A DNA stretch of 64,000 nucleotides from an uncultured Litorivicinus sp. (GTDB lineage: Bacteria; Pseudomonadota; Gammaproteobacteria; Pseudomonadales; Litorivicinaceae), in the NCBI GenBank assembly GCA_902541775.1, contig CACBSE010000001.1, forward strand, positions 42,559-106,558, read 5' to 3'. The translations under genes were made by a program, and so were the position numbers. The notes under the pieces are model-generated. The model saw only the letters and a program-made list of their open reading frames with translations. It had not been told where the DNA came from and searched no databases. Below, piece by piece: positions 37,341 through 48,061 of the stretch (positions are counted from its first letter, which is position 1; each line of letters begins with the position of its first letter).

Positions 37341-37359
37341 TTATCAAAGAGGCAATATC

Positions 37360-38751
37360 ATGAGCGCATTACCAAACGACGTACTCAACGGCGATTACAA
37401 AATTAAAGATCTGTCATTGGCAGATTGGGGCCGCAGAGAGATCCGCTTAGCCGAACACGAGATGCCAGCTTTGATGCGTCTCCGAGATAAATATGCTGCA
37501 GAGCAACCTTTGAAAGGCGCGAAGATCATCGGTTGTATTCATATGACTGTTCAAACCGCTGTGCTGATCGAGACGCTTGTTGCACTAGGCGCTGAAGTCC
37601 GCTGGAGCTCTTGCAACATCTTCTCAACACAGGATGAAGCGGCAGCGGCTATCGTTGCTGCGGGTATCCCTGTATACGCCTGGAAAGGACAAACGAACGA
37701 AGAAGGCGAATGGTGTGTTGAGCAAACCATTTTAAAAAACGGTCAGCCTTGGGATGCAAATATGCTTCTCGATGATGGTGGTGATCTCACTGCCATGGTT
37801 CACGAGAAATATCCGGAAATGCTTGCTCACATCAACGGCGTCACCGAAGAGACAACAACGGGCGTCCATCGCTTGGTCGAAATGCTAAACAATGGTGAGC
37901 TAAAGATCCCAGCAATTAACGTCAATGACGCTGTTACCAAGTCAAAAAACGACAACAAGTACGGCTGTCGCCACTCACTCAACGATGCCCTGAAACGTGG
38001 TACTGATATGCTCCTCTCAGGCAAACGTGCGCTCGTCATTGGCTACGGTGACGTAGGCAAGGGTTCAGCGCAGAGTCTCCGTCAAGAAGGAATGATCGTT
38101 CGGGTTACCGAATCCGATCCGATTTGCGCCATGCAGGCTTGTATGGATGGCTTTGAAGTTGTCAGCGCGTATCGTGACGGCCTCAAAACAGGTGAGATCA
38201 AAGACGTCAACAGACGACTCCTCGACGAGACCGACATACTCGTGACGACAACAGGTAACATTGATGTGTGCGATAGCGCGATGCTTCAGTGCGTCAAGAA
38301 AGGTGCCATCGTTTGTAATATTGGTCACTTCGATAATGAAATCGACACCGCCTACATGCGTAAAAACTGGCGTTGGGAAGAGGTAAAGCCTCAGGTGCAC
38401 CAGGTCTTCCGCTCAGATGCACAGGACGACTATTTACTGTTACTCGCAGAAGGCCGGCTCGTGAACTTAGGCAACGCCACCGGCCATCCATCTCGGATTA
38501 TGGATGGATCATTTGCCAACCAAGTTCTTGCGCAGATCGAAATGTATCAGCGTGGCTTCGCAAAGGTGCCCGAGGCTGACAAAGCAAACAACATTCAGAT
38601 CGAAGTACTGCCAAAGCATCTCGATGAAGAAGTGGCCCGTTGCATGGTCGAAGGATTTGGTGGTGTCATCACCAAGCTCACCGAAGATCAGGCGCAGTAC
38701 ATTGGTGTAGCAGTCGAAGGTCCATTCAAGCCAGATACATACAAGTACTGA
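37360..38751 (+). CDS. ahcY: Adenosylhomocysteinase
   Basis: S-adenosylhomocysteine hydrolase, 463 residues, removing the product inhibitor of methyl transfer. The NAD site is [36 protein letters not shown] lies in the catalytic domain, and the C-terminal KPDTYKY tail that completes the cofactor pocket is intact. In this organism it replaces the Pfs/LuxS route seen in E. coli. Cotranscribed with metK. Confidence 0.97.
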   Translation: MSALPNDVLNGDYKIKDLSLADWGRREIRLAEHEMPALMRLRDKYAAEQPLKGAKIIGCIHMTVQTAVLIETLVALGAEVRWSSCNIFSTQDEAAAAIVAAGIPVYAWKGQTNEEGEWCVEQTILKNGQPWDANMLLDDGGDLTAMVHEKYPEMLAHINGVTEETTTGVHRLVEMLNNGELKIPAINVNDAVTKSKNDNKYGCRHSLNDALKRGTDMLLSGKRALVIGYGDVGKGSAQSLRQEGMIVRVTESDPICAMQACMDGFEVVSAYRDGLKTGEIKDVNRRLLDETDILVTTTGNIDVCDSAMLQCVKKGAIVCNIGHFDNEIDTAYMRKNWRWEEVKPQVHQVFRSDAQDDYLLLLAEGRLVNLGNATGHPSRIMDGSFANQVLAQIEMYQRGFAKVPEADKANNIQIEVLPKHLDEEVARCMVEGFGGVITKLTEDQAQYIGVAVEGPFKPDTYKY

Positions 38752-38753
38752 TT

Positions 38754-39461
38754 ATGAGAACACCTCGTCTGTATGCGGACACCCTCAGTCACGCGACAGA
38801 CGAGGTCACTTTGTCTGAGCGTAATCATCACTATCTATCTCGCGTATTACGCGCAAAACCGGGCCAGATGATTCGACTGTTCGACGGTTGCGGGCGTATG
38901 TGTGAGGCAACCGTCAAAGCAATCAGCAAGCGCGAAACAACCATCGAACTCCTGACGATTAGCGACAGTCCAGATCGCAGGCTCCCCGTAACTCTTGGTC
39001 TTGCGTTGATTAAGTTAGATCGTTTTGACTGGGCATTACAAAAAGCAACTGAGCTTGGGGTAAGTGAAATTCAGCCAATCATTACTCAATTTACAGACTC
39101 ACCACCGAAAGCAGATCGACTCGAAAAAAAGTGCAGTCACTGGCAAGAAATCCTTGTAAACGCTTGCGAACAGTCCGAAAACAACTGGCTTCCCATGCTT
39201 CGTAAACCACGGCAACTGCATGAACTTGAACTACCCGAACAAACAATCGTCGCACATCCAGCAACCGACTCAGTACAGATCAATCCTGACAAAGAGGCGC
39301 TGCTACTGATTGGCCCCGAGGGTGGTTTTAGTGATGCGGAACTGGATGTTCTGAAAAAAAAGCAGGTGAAACCAATGTCACTTGGCCCCAGAATACTGAA
39401 AACCGAGACTGCAGCAATTGTTGGTCTGACGCTGCTCGGACAGCAATACGGCCAGTACTAG
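38754..39461 (+). CDS. rsmE: 16S rRNA (uracil-1498-N3)-methyltransferase RsmE
   Basis: SPOUT-class methyltransferase of 235 residues modifying U1498 of 16S rRNA. The knot motifs LLLIGPEGGFSDAEL and LGPRILKTETAAIV are diagnostic, and an N-terminal PUA-like part ends near residue 70. ATG at 38754 gives the standard N-terminus (RTPRLYADTL), 2 nt after ahcY. As a SAM user it fits the metK-ahcY unit. Confidence 0.94.
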   Translation: MRTPRLYADTLSHATDEVTLSERNHHYLSRVLRAKPGQMIRLFDGCGRMCEATVKAISKRETTIELLTISDSPDRRLPVTLGLALIKLDRFDWALQKATELGVSEIQPIITQFTDSPPKADRLEKKCSHWQEILVNACEQSENNWLPMLRKPRQLHELELPEQTIVAHPATDSVQINPDKEALLLIGPEGGFSDAELDVLKKKQVKPMSLGPRILKTETAAIVGLTLLGQQYGQY

Positions 39462-39470
39462 GAAAGAAAC

Positions 39471-40424
39471 TTGGGAACACACACCAAGCGGATTGGATTC
39501 TGGATGGATTCGATAGAGCACATCAAGCCTTATAAGGATACGAGTTTTGCGTTGATGCTCGCGGGACAAGAATTGGGCCATGAGCTTGTGTATCTCCCGA
39601 AATACGGGCTATACCTTGATCACGGGGAGGCGAAAGCCATCATGCAAGAGGTCAGGGTCACTGATGGGTTCTCAGAAAACTTTGCCGCATTAGCAGACCC
39701 CGTCAAAGCGCCACTCAATACATTGGATATCGTCATCATCCGCGTCGACCCGCCATTTGATAGCGAATACTTGTACGGCACCCACATTCTAGAACGAGCC
39801 AAAAAACAGGGCGTTCAAGTGGTGAATGACCCTCAAGCGATTCGCGACTGTAATGAAAAACTGTTTGCGACAGAATTCAGCGATTTGATGCCAAAGACGG
39901 TCGTCTCATCGAACCATGAAGACATTCGAGCATTCCAAAAAATACAGGGCGACATCATTCTTAAACCTCTCGATGGCATGGGTGGCTCCGGCATCTTCAG
40001 GATCACCGCTGATAGTTTAAATCTTGGGGCGGCCCTAGAGACCCTCTCACCAGGCGAGTCACGGCTCGTCATGGCGCAAGAATATCGCCCAGAAATCGTC
40101 GATGGCGATCGGCGCGTTCTGGTATTGCACGGCAAACCGATCTCGCATGTTCTTGCGCGAATCCCATCGCAAGGCGAAACGCGTGGCAACCTGGCTGCTG
40201 GTGCACAAGGAGTTGCGATGCCCATATCAGATCGTGAACGAGAGATCGCTGAAACAGTCGGTTCAACGCTGTGCGACCGCGGGCTACTGTTTGTGGGACT
40301 CGATGTCATCGGTGGCCATCTGACTGAGATCAACGTGACTAGCCCAACCTGTGTTCGGGAAATTGATGCGCAAGCGAATACCACGATTGGACACGATTTT
40401 TTCAAAGTACTTTTGGATGAGTGA
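39471..40424 (+). CDS. gshB: Glutathione synthetase
   Basis: ATP-grasp ligase, 317 residues, adding glycine to gamma-glutamylcysteine. ILKPLDGMGGSGIFRI is the ATP-binding part, LLFVGLDVIGGHLTEINVTS the metal-binding C-terminal core. TTG start at 39471 with AGGAAAG upstream; no ATG gives a full N-terminus. Follows rsmE by 9 nt; in Pseudomonas the chemosensory pil-chp cluster lies between these genes. Confidence 0.96.
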   Translation: MGTHTKRIGFWMDSIEHIKPYKDTSFALMLAGQELGHELVYLPKYGLYLDHGEAKAIMQEVRVTDGFSENFAALADPVKAPLNTLDIVIIRVDPPFDSEYLYGTHILERAKKQGVQVVNDPQAIRDCNEKLFATEFSDLMPKTVVSSNHEDIRAFQKIQGDIILKPLDGMGGSGIFRITADSLNLGAALETLSPGESRLVMAQEYRPEIVDGDRRVLVLHGKPISHVLARIPSQGETRGNLAAGAQGVAMPISDREREIAETVGSTLCDRGLLFVGLDVIGGHLTEINVTSPTCVREIDAQANTTIGHDFFKVLLDE

Positions 40425-40463
40425 GCTAAACTAGGAAAAGCATTTGTGAAAGAGACTCAAGTG

Positions 40464-41033
40464 ATGAACGATGATTCAGGACAAACACAGTTCAACGGCC
40501 AATTTTTAGTTTCAATGCCCGATCTCAAAGACGGCGTTTTCGATTCATCATTGGTGCTGATGTGTGAACATGGTAAGACAGGCGCCATGGGATTTATTGT
40601 CAATAAACCAACAGAATTCTCAGTTCAGGAAATTTTTATGCAGTTAAATCTCGATACTGCAGATGGTCTTGATCCCGATATAACAGTTATGACTGGCGGA
40701 CCGGTGGAGCCTCAGCGCGGATTCCTTCTGTCCAACCACCCAATTACTGATGATGTGGTTGAAGTGCTCGATGGACTATTTCTCGCGTCGAGTCCCGACG
40801 TTTTACCGCTGGCAATTGACGCACTGAATCAAGGTGATGCGATTTTCATCCTGGGATATTCAGGTTGGTCTGAAGGCCAACTGGAATCAGAGATGGCCGC
40901 AAATACATGGATCAACGTACCTTGGAATGCTGATGTGATATTCCAGATTCCGACCGCAGATCGACAACGTGCTGCACTTGCTCAACTTGGCATCGATCCC
41001 ATTCAGCTGTCACAAGGTGCAGGCCACGCGTAA
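40464..41033 (+). CDS. algH: YqgE/AlgH family protein (UPF0301)
   Basis: A 189-residue YqgE/AlgH protein. FLVSMPDLKDGVFDSSLVLM and the following GAMGFIVNKP are family hallmarks, and MTGGPVEPQRGFLLSN follows near the middle. AlgH was first linked to alginate regulation in Pseudomonas, but its biochemical role is unclear. ATG at 40464 is my choice; a GTG at 40446 with AGGA upstream would add six residues. Ends 1 nt into ruvX. Confidence 0.92.
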   Translation: MNDDSGQTQFNGQFLVSMPDLKDGVFDSSLVLMCEHGKTGAMGFIVNKPTEFSVQEIFMQLNLDTADGLDPDITVMTGGPVEPQRGFLLSNHPITDDVVEVLDGLFLASSPDVLPLAIDALNQGDAIFILGYSGWSEGQLESEMAANTWINVPWNADVIFQIPTADRQRAALAQLGIDPIQLSQGAGHA

Positions 41034-41446
41034 TGCCATTGGCGCTCGGCTTTGATTACGGGCTGTCTCGAATCGGCGTTGCAACCGGACAAACGCTGAC
41101 ACAAACAGCAAGCCCGCTGACCGCATTAACGGCTCGAAATGGTACACCTCAATGGGAGACCGTTGAACAACTCTTGGCGGAATGGAAACCTGACGTGGTT
41201 GTCGTCGGACTACCGCTCCATCAGGATGGTACGATGAGTAACATGGCTCATCGCGCGAAAAAATTCGGCCAACGCATTCATGGACGGTTTGGTGTGCAGG
41301 TCGTATTTGTTGACGAGTATGAAAGTACCCGCGAAGCGCGCGAGCACCTCATATACACAGGCAAAGCGAGCGACCAAGATGGAAAACTGGACGAAACAGC
41401 AGCAAGGATCATCCTTGAGCGCTGGCTTGGAGAGCAACATGCATGA
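41033..41446 (+). CDS. ruvX: Putative pre-16S rRNA nuclease RuvX/YqgF
   Basis: RNase H-fold protein of 137 residues needed for final 16S rRNA 5' processing in E. coli. FDYGLSRIGVATGQ holds the first acidic residue, VVVGLPLHQDGTMSNMAHRA is the central motif and FVDEYESTREA the next acidic site. Start overlaps algH by 1 nt; the end overlaps pyrR by 8 nt. Confidence 0.95.
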   Translation: MPLALGFDYGLSRIGVATGQTLTQTASPLTALTARNGTPQWETVEQLLAEWKPDVVVVGLPLHQDGTMSNMAHRAKKFGQRIHGRFGVQVVFVDEYESTREAREHLIYTGKASDQDGKLDETAARIILERWLGEQHA

Positions 41447-41942
41447 GATTCGATCTCAAAAAGCGACTGAAGCCGCACTTCAGACTCTAACCGGTCAGGT
41501 CCGTGATGGCTACGCAAGGAACATCCCATTAGTGGTTGGGATTCACACCGGCGGTGCCTGGGTTGCTTCCCGTCTTTGTCAAGCCTTGCAGTGGGAAGAG
41601 CCTGCAACCCTGGACATTTCGCTGTATCGTGACGACTTCGAAACCAGTGGTCTCAAACGTTCCGGGACCACAGACCGAATGCCAAAACAGTTGAACGGCG
41701 AGAATATCTTGCTAATTGACGATGTACTTTTCACAGGTCGAACCGTCCGTGCGGCCCTCAATGTGCTCTTTGACTATGGCCGCCCAGGTACAATTCATCT
41801 CGGGATTTTGTTTGATCGTGGCGGTCGTGAATTACCAATAGAACCAACTTTCCTCGGAGAATCCCTTGGCGAAGAGGGGTTTGAGAGGTGTAAACTACGT
41901 GGGCCCGAGCCGTTAGTGCTCATGACCCCGAACTCAGAATAA
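41439..41942 (+). CDS. pyrR: PyrR bifunctional uracil phosphoribosyltransferase/regulator
   Basis: PyrR of 167 residues, with the PRPP loop [18 protein letters not shown] near residue 90. In Bacillus PyrR binds pyr mRNA attenuators; in Pseudomonas-type pyrR-pyrB-pyrC' operons it is reported to regulate at the DNA or protein level, and uracil phosphoribosyltransferase activity may be weak. ATG at 41439 with GGAG 7 nt upstream inside ruvX is chosen. No attenuator hairpin is visible upstream. Confidence 0.93.
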   Translation: MHEIRSQKATEAALQTLTGQVRDGYARNIPLVVGIHTGGAWVASRLCQALQWEEPATLDISLYRDDFETSGLKRSGTTDRMPKQLNGENILLIDDVLFTGRTVRAALNVLFDYGRPGTIHLGILFDRGGRELPIEPTFLGESLGEEGFERCKLRGPEPLVLMTPNSE

Positions 41943-41950
41943 GGAACGCC

Positions 41951-42925
41951 ATGCACGGTCCAGCCGCGCTCCAGCTCACACCAGACGGGCGATTGAAACA
42001 TCTCCTGACAACCGAAGGCCTTCCAAAATCTCTGATCACTGAACTTCTCGATACCGCCGAAACATTTCTCTCCTCGCAAGGACAACCCGTTAAAAAGGTG
42101 CCACTATTGCGCGGAAGGACAGTAGTTAATCTATTTTTTGAGAATTCAACGCGAACTCGAACAACCTTTGATATTGCCGCACACCGATTAAGCGCTGATG
42201 TGGTCACTCTCGATATTCGAACGAGCTCAGCATCAAAAGGAGAAACCCTGTTTGATACGCTGAAAAATCTAGAGGCCATGCAGGCAGATCTCTTCGTCGT
42301 GCGTCATAGCGCCGGCGGCGCACCGTTTTTCATCGCAGATCGCGTGACTCCAGATATTGCGGTGATTAACGCGGGCGATGGGACACACGCCCACCCAACG
42401 CAAGCACTCCTCGACTTGATGACAATCCGGAAGTACAAAGGCGACCCTGCGAATCTATCTGTAGCAATTGTTGGTGACCTGAAACACTCACGCGTTGCGC
42501 GTTCTCTGGTCCATGGCCTGCGAAGCATGGGTTGCCCAGATATCCGAGCAATCGCGCCCGGCACTCTGCTTCCCATCGATCTGGAACATCTCGGTGTCCA
42601 CACCTTCCATCAGATTGATGACGGCCTCAGCGATGTTGATGTGGTCGTTCTGCTCCGACTTCAGAAAGAGCGCATGAGCAACGCGTTACTGCCAAGCGAA
42701 AGAGAGTTTTTCAATCTCTACGGAATGACAGAGTCGCGCCTTCGGCGTGCGAAAGATGATGCAATCGTGATGCATCCGGGGCCCATTAACCGAGGAGTTG
42801 AGATAGCAAATGAAGTTGCCGACGGGCCTCAAGCGGTCATCCTTGATCAAGTGACTAACGGGATCGCGATCCGAATGGCCGTCATGGCCATGACACTGTC
42901 AACGCAGCAAGGCCGCCACTCATGA
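41951..42925 (+). CDS. pyrB: Aspartate carbamoyltransferase catalytic chain
   Basis: Makes carbamoyl-aspartate in pyrimidine synthesis, 324 residues. The carbamoyl phosphate loop is [36 protein letters not shown] and [12 protein letters not shown] follow. A longer N-terminus than E. coli PyrB (about 10 residues, [18 protein letters not shown]) is typical of the class A dodecameric form that needs inactive PyrC' as structural partner. Downstream pyrC' overlaps by 4 nt. No pyrI is present. Confidence 0.96.
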   Translation: MHGPAALQLTPDGRLKHLLTTEGLPKSLITELLDTAETFLSSQGQPVKKVPLLRGRTVVNLFFENSTRTRTTFDIAAHRLSADVVTLDIRTSSASKGETLFDTLKNLEAMQADLFVVRHSAGGAPFFIADRVTPDIAVINAGDGTHAHPTQALLDLMTIRKYKGDPANLSVAIVGDLKHSRVARSLVHGLRSMGCPDIRAIAPGTLLPIDLEHLGVHTFHQIDDGLSDVDVVVLLRLQKERMSNALLPSEREFFNLYGMTESRLRRAKDDAIVMHPGPINRGVEIANEVADGPQAVILDQVTNGIAIRMAVMAMTLSTQQGRHS

Positions 42926-44181
42926 GTATGATCATTCGGAATATTCAAATCATTTCACCCGGCAGCCCCTTGCATGGAGCAACAGAGATCGGTATCTATC
43001 AACAGACCTTCGTCGATCCAACAGAACTGACGAATGCCGCTGAGATTGATGGGAAATTTGGGTGGCTAGTACCCGGCCTGATCGACCTGCGAATTAACTT
43101 GAGAGAACCTGGTCTAGAACACAAAGGTACGATTGCATCTGAAACGCGAGCAGCGGTCGCCGGTGGTGTCACATCTGTGGTCGCCACACCGATCACAGAT
43201 CCCGTCGTTGACTCCCCGGCTGATGTCCGGCTGGTCCTTGAGCGCGCGAAGGAATCGGGGTATTGCCGAGTCTTTCCAACAGCCATGCTCTCCCAAAGTG
43301 GTGCAGGGAATCACTTATCCGAGATGGCTGCTCTGATTGATGCAGGATGCGTTGCTCTCGCGCAAGGTAATCGTCCATTCAGCTCAAGAAAAATCGAATT
43401 GAATGCCCTAAAATATGCGCAGAGCCTGGGTATTCGGGTGATATTGGACTCGGAATCACGCGACTTCGCTGAAGGCTGCGCCCACGCGGGACAAATCGGG
43501 ACAGGACTCGGGCTTTCACTCAATTCTCCATTATCGGAAACCCTCGGCCTTGTCGCTGATCTCGAGTTAGTGGATGCAACCGGCGTGAGTGCCCACTTTT
43601 CACGGATCACGACTGGTGCATCGGTCGCACGTATTCGAGAAGCTAAAGCCAAGGGGCTTCAAATCACCTGTGATGTGACATTGGCTCACCTTCTGTATTC
43701 AGAGAGAGCGCTCGCCGATCTCGATCCTAATTTTCATCTCGAGCGGCCATTACGCACCGAAGACGACCGTCTGGCACTAATTGCTGGCGTCTCTGACGGA
43801 ACAATTGACCTCATTGTGTCAGATCACTCGCCACATGAAACGGGCGCCAAATTGGCTCCTTTCCCAGAAACAGAGAGAGGGATGAGCCTGGTCGAAGGCG
43901 CAATTCAACTCCTCCTCCAACTTGATCAAAAGGGCGAACTCGGATTCGAACAGTCGATCAGTGCGATGACAGTGAAAGCGGCTCAAGTAGCGAACCAACC
44001 ACAACTGGGTTCAGTCCAACATGGTCATCTAGCAGACTGCGTACTGTTTGATCCGAACGGTTCCACGGTCTTCGATGCGATTCATTGGTCAAGCGCTGGA
44101 ACAAATAGCCCATTATTTGGGCAAACATTGCCTGGGCGTGTTATCGGATGTTGGATTGACGGGCAGTGTGTCACAACCTAA
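42922..44181 (+). CDS. pyrC': Inactive dihydroorotase-like subunit PyrC'
   Basis: A 419-residue dihydroorotase-like protein that has lost its zinc site: where active enzymes read D-x-H-x-H-L-R-E-P-G, this reads [10 protein letters not shown] at 55-64, so both His are gone. [10 protein letters not shown] is still present near residue 300. Such PyrC' proteins serve as structural partners of class A PyrB, and a true dihydroorotase is encoded elsewhere. Followed by yggS with a 2-nt gap; pilTU, which sit here in Pseudomonas, are absent. Confidence 0.93.
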   Translation: MSMIIRNIQIISPGSPLHGATEIGIYQQTFVDPTELTNAAEIDGKFGWLVPGLIDLRINLREPGLEHKGTIASETRAAVAGGVTSVVATPITDPVVDSPADVRLVLERAKESGYCRVFPTAMLSQSGAGNHLSEMAALIDAGCVALAQGNRPFSSRKIELNALKYAQSLGIRVILDSESRDFAEGCAHAGQIGTGLGLSLNSPLSETLGLVADLELVDATGVSAHFSRITTGASVARIREAKAKGLQITCDVTLAHLLYSERALADLDPNFHLERPLRTEDDRLALIAGVSDGTIDLIVSDHSPHETGAKLAPFPETERGMSLVEGAIQLLLQLDQKGELGFEQSISAMTVKAAQVANQPQLGSVQHGHLADCVLFDPNGSTVFDAIHWSSAGTNSPLFGQTLPGRVIGCWIDGQCVTT

Positions 44182-44183
44182 CC

Positions 44184-44891
44184 ATGGATCGAATTGCTGA
44201 GCTAACACATCACTTTTCTCAAATTGAATCTGCTATTCAGCACGCGGAGGGTGTGGCTAACCGAGAGCACGGCTCAGTGCATCTTCTAGCAGTGTCTAAA
44301 ACGAAGCCTGCATCAGATATTGCAGCACTGTTTCAGCTCGGACAAAGACAATTTGGCGAAAACTATGTACAAGAGGCGGTCGATAAGATCGATTCATTGA
44401 TTGATCTTGATATCGAATGGCATTTCATCGGGCAAATTCAGAGCAATAAGACAAAAATCATTGCAACTGCATTTGACTGGGTACATACAGTTGATCGCGA
44501 AAAAATAGCCAGACGCCTCAATGAGGTCCGAATTGGTAAGCCTCTCAATATTTTAATCCAAGTCAACGTTGATCTTGCAGAGACCAAGTCTGGAGTTATC
44601 CCGGGCGATTTAAAGCGCCTAGCTGAAACGATTTGGGCTCTACCCAACTTGAGACTGCGTGGCTTGATGTCAATTCCAGATCCTGTGAGTGACGAGGACC
44701 TAAAGCGGTCGCACCAAACACTGAGATCACTCTTTAATGAGTTGAAACAAGCTCACCCGGCACCAGAGATCTTTGATACGCTTTCTATGGGAATGACAAA
44801 CGATTTGGAGCTTGCTGTGACAGAAGGAAGCACCATGGTGCGGATCGGAACTGCATTGTTCGGAGCAAGACCTCCAAAGGATTCAATATGA
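44184..44891 (+). CDS. yggS: YggS/PROSC family PLP homeostasis protein
   Basis: PLP-binding fold-type III barrel protein of 235 residues. The PLP Lys is in LLAVSKTKPASD; FGENYVQEAVDKI, EWHFIGQIQSNK and LSMGMTNDLELAV are family signatures. It has no known catalytic activity and buffers vitamin B6 and amino-acid pools. ATG at 44184 chosen over an upstream frame start. Overlaps proC by 4 nt, a near-universal pairing. Confidence 0.95.
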   Translation: MDRIAELTHHFSQIESAIQHAEGVANREHGSVHLLAVSKTKPASDIAALFQLGQRQFGENYVQEAVDKIDSLIDLDIEWHFIGQIQSNKTKIIATAFDWVHTVDREKIARRLNEVRIGKPLNILIQVNVDLAETKSGVIPGDLKRLAETIWALPNLRLRGLMSIPDPVSDEDLKRSHQTLRSLFNELKQAHPAPEIFDTLSMGMTNDLELAVTEGSTMVRIGTALFGARPPKDSI

Positions 44892-45703
44892 ACCATCAGA
44901 TCGGATTGATTGGCGGCGGCAATATGGCTCAAGCAATTATCGCTGGATTGTTAAAAAACGGGCGATCGTCCAGTGATATTCTCGTCTCTGACCCAAACCA
45001 AAACTGTAGAAAAGTACTTGCCGAAATGGGCATCACTAGCTTCGCAGATAGTGCTCCAGTCATGGCGCAGACTGATCTTATCGTGCTTGCTGTAAAGCCG
45101 CAGATCATGGATAACGTGTTAACAAATCTTGCTGATTCACTCAAGGCAACGCAAGTGATTATCTCGATTGCAGCGGGGGTTACCATCCATAATATTCGTC
45201 GTCAATTAAATGATACGCAAAATCCAGTAGTCCGGGTGATGCCAAATACGCCAGCTTTGATTGGTGAGGGAATGTCTGCACTTGCATCAGACCGCGCACT
45301 GAGCGACGACATCAAAACGGCGGTGCAAGACATCTTTGATGCATGTGGCCAAGCGTTATGGGTGCCCAGTGAGGATGCAATCGACGCGGTGACAGCAGTC
45401 TCAGGGTCTGGCCCGGCCTATTTCTTCTTGATGATTGAGAATTTAATTAACACGGGCGTTCGACTCGGTCTCTCCCCCGAAGTAGCCAGAGCTCTGGTGA
45501 TTCAAACGGCAAAAGGTGCTGCCGGGATGGTTGAGGTGTCAGATGTGGGTCCTTCTGTGCTGCGGGAGAGAGTCACATCACCAGGTGGAACTACAGAAGC
45601 AGCATTAAATGTATTCAATGAAGGTGACTTTGCGGATTTAGTTGATCGCGCTCTGATTGCGGCTCGGGATCGAGCAGGTGAGCTATCCAAAGACGCACCT
45701 TAA
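44888..45703 (+). CDS. proC: Pyrroline-5-carboxylate reductase
   Basis: Last step of proline synthesis, 271 residues. IGLIGGGNMAQAIIAGLL is the NAD(P) site and AAGMVEVSDVGPSVLRERVT with SPGGTTEAAL is the C-terminal signature. Overlaps yggS by 4 nt (ATGA), 38 nt before yggT. Confidence 0.97.
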   Translation: MNHQIGLIGGGNMAQAIIAGLLKNGRSSSDILVSDPNQNCRKVLAEMGITSFADSAPVMAQTDLIVLAVKPQIMDNVLTNLADSLKATQVIISIAAGVTIHNIRRQLNDTQNPVVRVMPNTPALIGEGMSALASDRALSDDIKTAVQDIFDACGQALWVPSEDAIDAVTAVSGSGPAYFFLMIENLINTGVRLGLSPEVARALVIQTAKGAAGMVEVSDVGPSVLRERVTSPGGTTEAALNVFNEGDFADLVDRALIAARDRAGELSKDAP

Positions 45704-45741
45704 AAATTACGTTAGGCTAGCTAGCAACTTAAGGGAGTCAT

Positions 45742-46332
45742 ATGGAAGCAAATCTGATTTTTTACGTTCTCAATACGGCAATTGCTGTCATCGTAGCCCT
45801 AGTGTGCCTTCGCTTCCTCCTGCAACTTACCCAAGCCAATTTCTACAACCCAATTTCCCAAGGTGTGAATCGATTTACCGCACCACTGACAGCTGTCTTC
45901 CGTGGGCTTCCTACAGTCGGGCTCGTTAATATTGGAATATTGGTCGCTGCGGTTGTCATCCAAGCCGTAGGAGCTGGACTCTGTTTACTACTGCTTGGTG
46001 GCATACCGGGTGTCGCCCAACTCGTAATTTGGTCAGTTTTGTCAGTATTCGGCGTCATGATCAATCTGGTGTTTTACGCGTTAATTGGAATGATCATTCT
46101 GTCGTGGCTTGCTCCAAATGCATCCCATCCTGGCGCTGAACTGCTGTACCAACTATCCGAACCCTTTCTCGCACCATTCCGGAAAATCGTCCCCGATCTC
46201 GGTGGCCTCGATCTATCACCGATTCTGCTGTTTGTCGCGATAAACCTACTTGAGGCCATGGTTATTCGCGGTCCCGCGCGTGCAATGGGATTATCGCAAA
46301 CCGTTGCCCAATTCTTTGTTGGAATTGGTTGA
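45742..46332 (+). CDS. yggT: YggT family integral membrane protein
   Basis: A 196-residue protein with two YggT repeats, each of two hydrophobic segments (about 5-25, 65-95, 100-130, 160-185). The repeats share [20 protein letters not shown] and [20 protein letters not shown], the latter with the P-F-R-x-x-P motif. Role uncertain, possibly osmotic or membrane homeostasis. ATG with AGGGAG upstream; ends 1 nt into metX. Confidence 0.93.
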   Translation: MEANLIFYVLNTAIAVIVALVCLRFLLQLTQANFYNPISQGVNRFTAPLTAVFRGLPTVGLVNIGILVAAVVIQAVGAGLCLLLLGGIPGVAQLVIWSVLSVFGVMINLVFYALIGMIILSWLAPNASHPGAELLYQLSEPFLAPFRKIVPDLGGLDLSPILLFVAINLLEAMVIRGPARAMGLSQTVAQFFVGIG

Positions 46333-47468
46333 TGTCGCAATCACTCGGGGTGGTCACCCCCGAACTGATCCACTTTGAAAAACCACTGCAGCTTGAACGT
46401 GGTCAGACGTTACCGCGTTATGATCTGATGGTCGAAACCTACGGAAGTTTAAACACGAACAATTCAAATGCGGTTTTGGTTTGTCATGCCTTAAGTGGTG
46501 ATCACCACGCCGCTGGATATCACGAATCAGAATCCAAGAAGCCTGGATGGTGGAATCACTATATTGGCCCGGGTAAATGTATCGATACCGATCGATTTTT
46601 TGTTGTCAGCCTCAATAATCTCGGAGGCTGTTCGGGGTCTACAGGTCCTTTGTCGATCAATCCTGAGACCGGCAAAGCCTACGGACCTGCGTTTCCTGAA
46701 GTCACAGTGCTTGACTGGGTACATGCGCAAGCACGACTCGCTGATCACTTAGGGATTCATAAATTTGCCGCAATCGTTGGTGGGTCACTTGGAGGAATGC
46801 AAGCGTTGCAATGGTCCATCACCTATCCAGACCGACTCGACTCTGCAGCTATTATTGCCGCGGCACCCCGACTGACCGCACAAAATATCGCGTTCAATGA
46901 AGTCGCAAGACAAGCAATTATGCGAGATCCGAATTTCTTTGACGGCAACTATGCCGACCATGACGTCATCCCAGCTTCTGGCGTCGGTTTGGCAAGGATG
47001 GTCGGACATATCACTTATTTGTCCGATATCTCGATGGGTGAGAAATTTGGCCGAAACCTCCCCCGTGAAGATCGTGATGCCAACGGCGTCAACTTCGCTG
47101 TTGAACAATATCTTCGCTATCAGGGTAAACAATTCAGTGGCCGTTTTGACGCCAATACTTACATATTGATGACTCGTGCGCTCGATTACTTCGATCCTAC
47201 TCTAAATGAATCCATCGATTTGTCTCAAGTACTAAGCGAGACCCGTTGTAAATTTCTGGTCCTGTCGTTCACCACTGACTGGCGTTTTTCACCGGCCCGT
47301 TCTGAGGAAATTGTTGATGCCTTGATTCAGGCCGGCAAGCCGGTTAGCTATGCACGACTCGAGTCTGCGCATGGTCATGATGCGTTCCTTATCCCAGATG
47401 AAACCTATGAAGGACTGTTTAAAGCATTTATGAGTCGCGTCTACGCTGATCTGGAGGGGGCGTCGTGA
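46332..47468 (+). CDS. metX: Homoserine O-acyltransferase MetX
   Basis: Alpha/beta-hydrolase-fold homoserine acyltransferase, 378 residues, activating homoserine for methionine synthesis. The catalytic Ser is in [12 protein letters not shown], Asp in [11 protein letters not shown] and His in [11 protein letters not shown]. Whether it uses acetyl- or succinyl-CoA cannot be settled by eye; MetX proteins paired with MetW are often succinyltransferases. ATG at 46332. metW overlaps by 4 nt. Confidence 0.94.
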   Translation: MSQSLGVVTPELIHFEKPLQLERGQTLPRYDLMVETYGSLNTNNSNAVLVCHALSGDHHAAGYHESESKKPGWWNHYIGPGKCIDTDRFFVVSLNNLGGCSGSTGPLSINPETGKAYGPAFPEVTVLDWVHAQARLADHLGIHKFAAIVGGSLGGMQALQWSITYPDRLDSAAIIAAAPRLTAQNIAFNEVARQAIMRDPNFFDGNYADHDVIPASGVGLARMVGHITYLSDISMGEKFGRNLPREDRDANGVNFAVEQYLRYQGKQFSGRFDANTYILMTRALDYFDPTLNESIDLSQVLSETRCKFLVLSFTTDWRFSPARSEEIVDALIQAGKPVSYARLESAHGHDAFLIPDETYEGLFKAFMSRVYADLEGAS

Positions 47469-48061
47469 ATTCGCATTCTTACCGCATTCCAGATTGGATT
47501 GCGAACAATGCTCGTGTTCTCGATCTTGGCTGTGGCGACGGCCGGTTGCTCGCTCAATTGGTTAATTCACACGCGATTCATGGGCTAGGTTTGGAATTGG
47601 ATCCAGATAAAATAGCAATTTGTCTCGATTTAGGCCTCAGTGTCATCCAACAAGACTTGAATCGAGGTCTCTCAAACTTCAACGACCAGCAGTTTGACAC
47701 TGTCATTATGACTCAAACGTTGCAGGCGATTCGTCGACCGGATCTGGCTTTGTCTGAAATGCTCCGCGTTGGTCATGAAGCGATCGTCACCTTCCCTAAC
47801 TTTGCCTACATCAGGAACCGTATCCAATTGGGCTTAGCAGGTCATATGCCCGTCAACCCACAGCTTCCAAATCCATGGTATGACACACCAAATATTCACC
47901 TGTCCACATTCCGTGACTTCGAAGAACTTTGTCAAACACTGGGGATTCATATTCTAGATAAAGACACGTCGAATCTATCCGGCAAGCGCACTTGGCTCGG
48001 AACAGTTTGGCCCAATCTCTTTGGGGAGGTTGCTGTCTACAGACTCACCAAGGAGCCCTAA
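47465..48061 (+). CDS. metW: Methionine biosynthesis protein MetW
   Basis: A 198-residue SAM-methyltransferase-fold protein required with MetX in Pseudomonas and Xanthomonas methionine synthesis. [15 protein letters not shown] is the SAM-like motif, and [20 protein letters not shown] follows. MetW has been reported to enhance MetX activity, and methyl transfer is not demonstrated here. Overlaps metX by 4 nt and the DUF4426 gene by 1 nt. Confidence 0.94.
   Translation: MNSHSYRIPDWIANNARVLDLGCGDGRLLAQLVNSHAIHGLGLELDPDKIAICLDLGLSVIQQDLNRGLSNFNDQQFDTVIMTQTLQAIRRPDLALSEMLRVGHEAIVTFPNFAYIRNRIQLGLAGHMPVNPQLPNPWYDTPNIHLSTFRDFEELCQTLGIHILDKDTSNLSGKRTWLGTVWPNLFGEVAVYRLTKEP

Noticed and set aside
41940..41951. 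PyrR-type attenuator before pyrB
   Set aside because: The gap is 8 nt and no alternative hairpins are visible; gammaproteobacterial PyrR loci usually lack attenuators.
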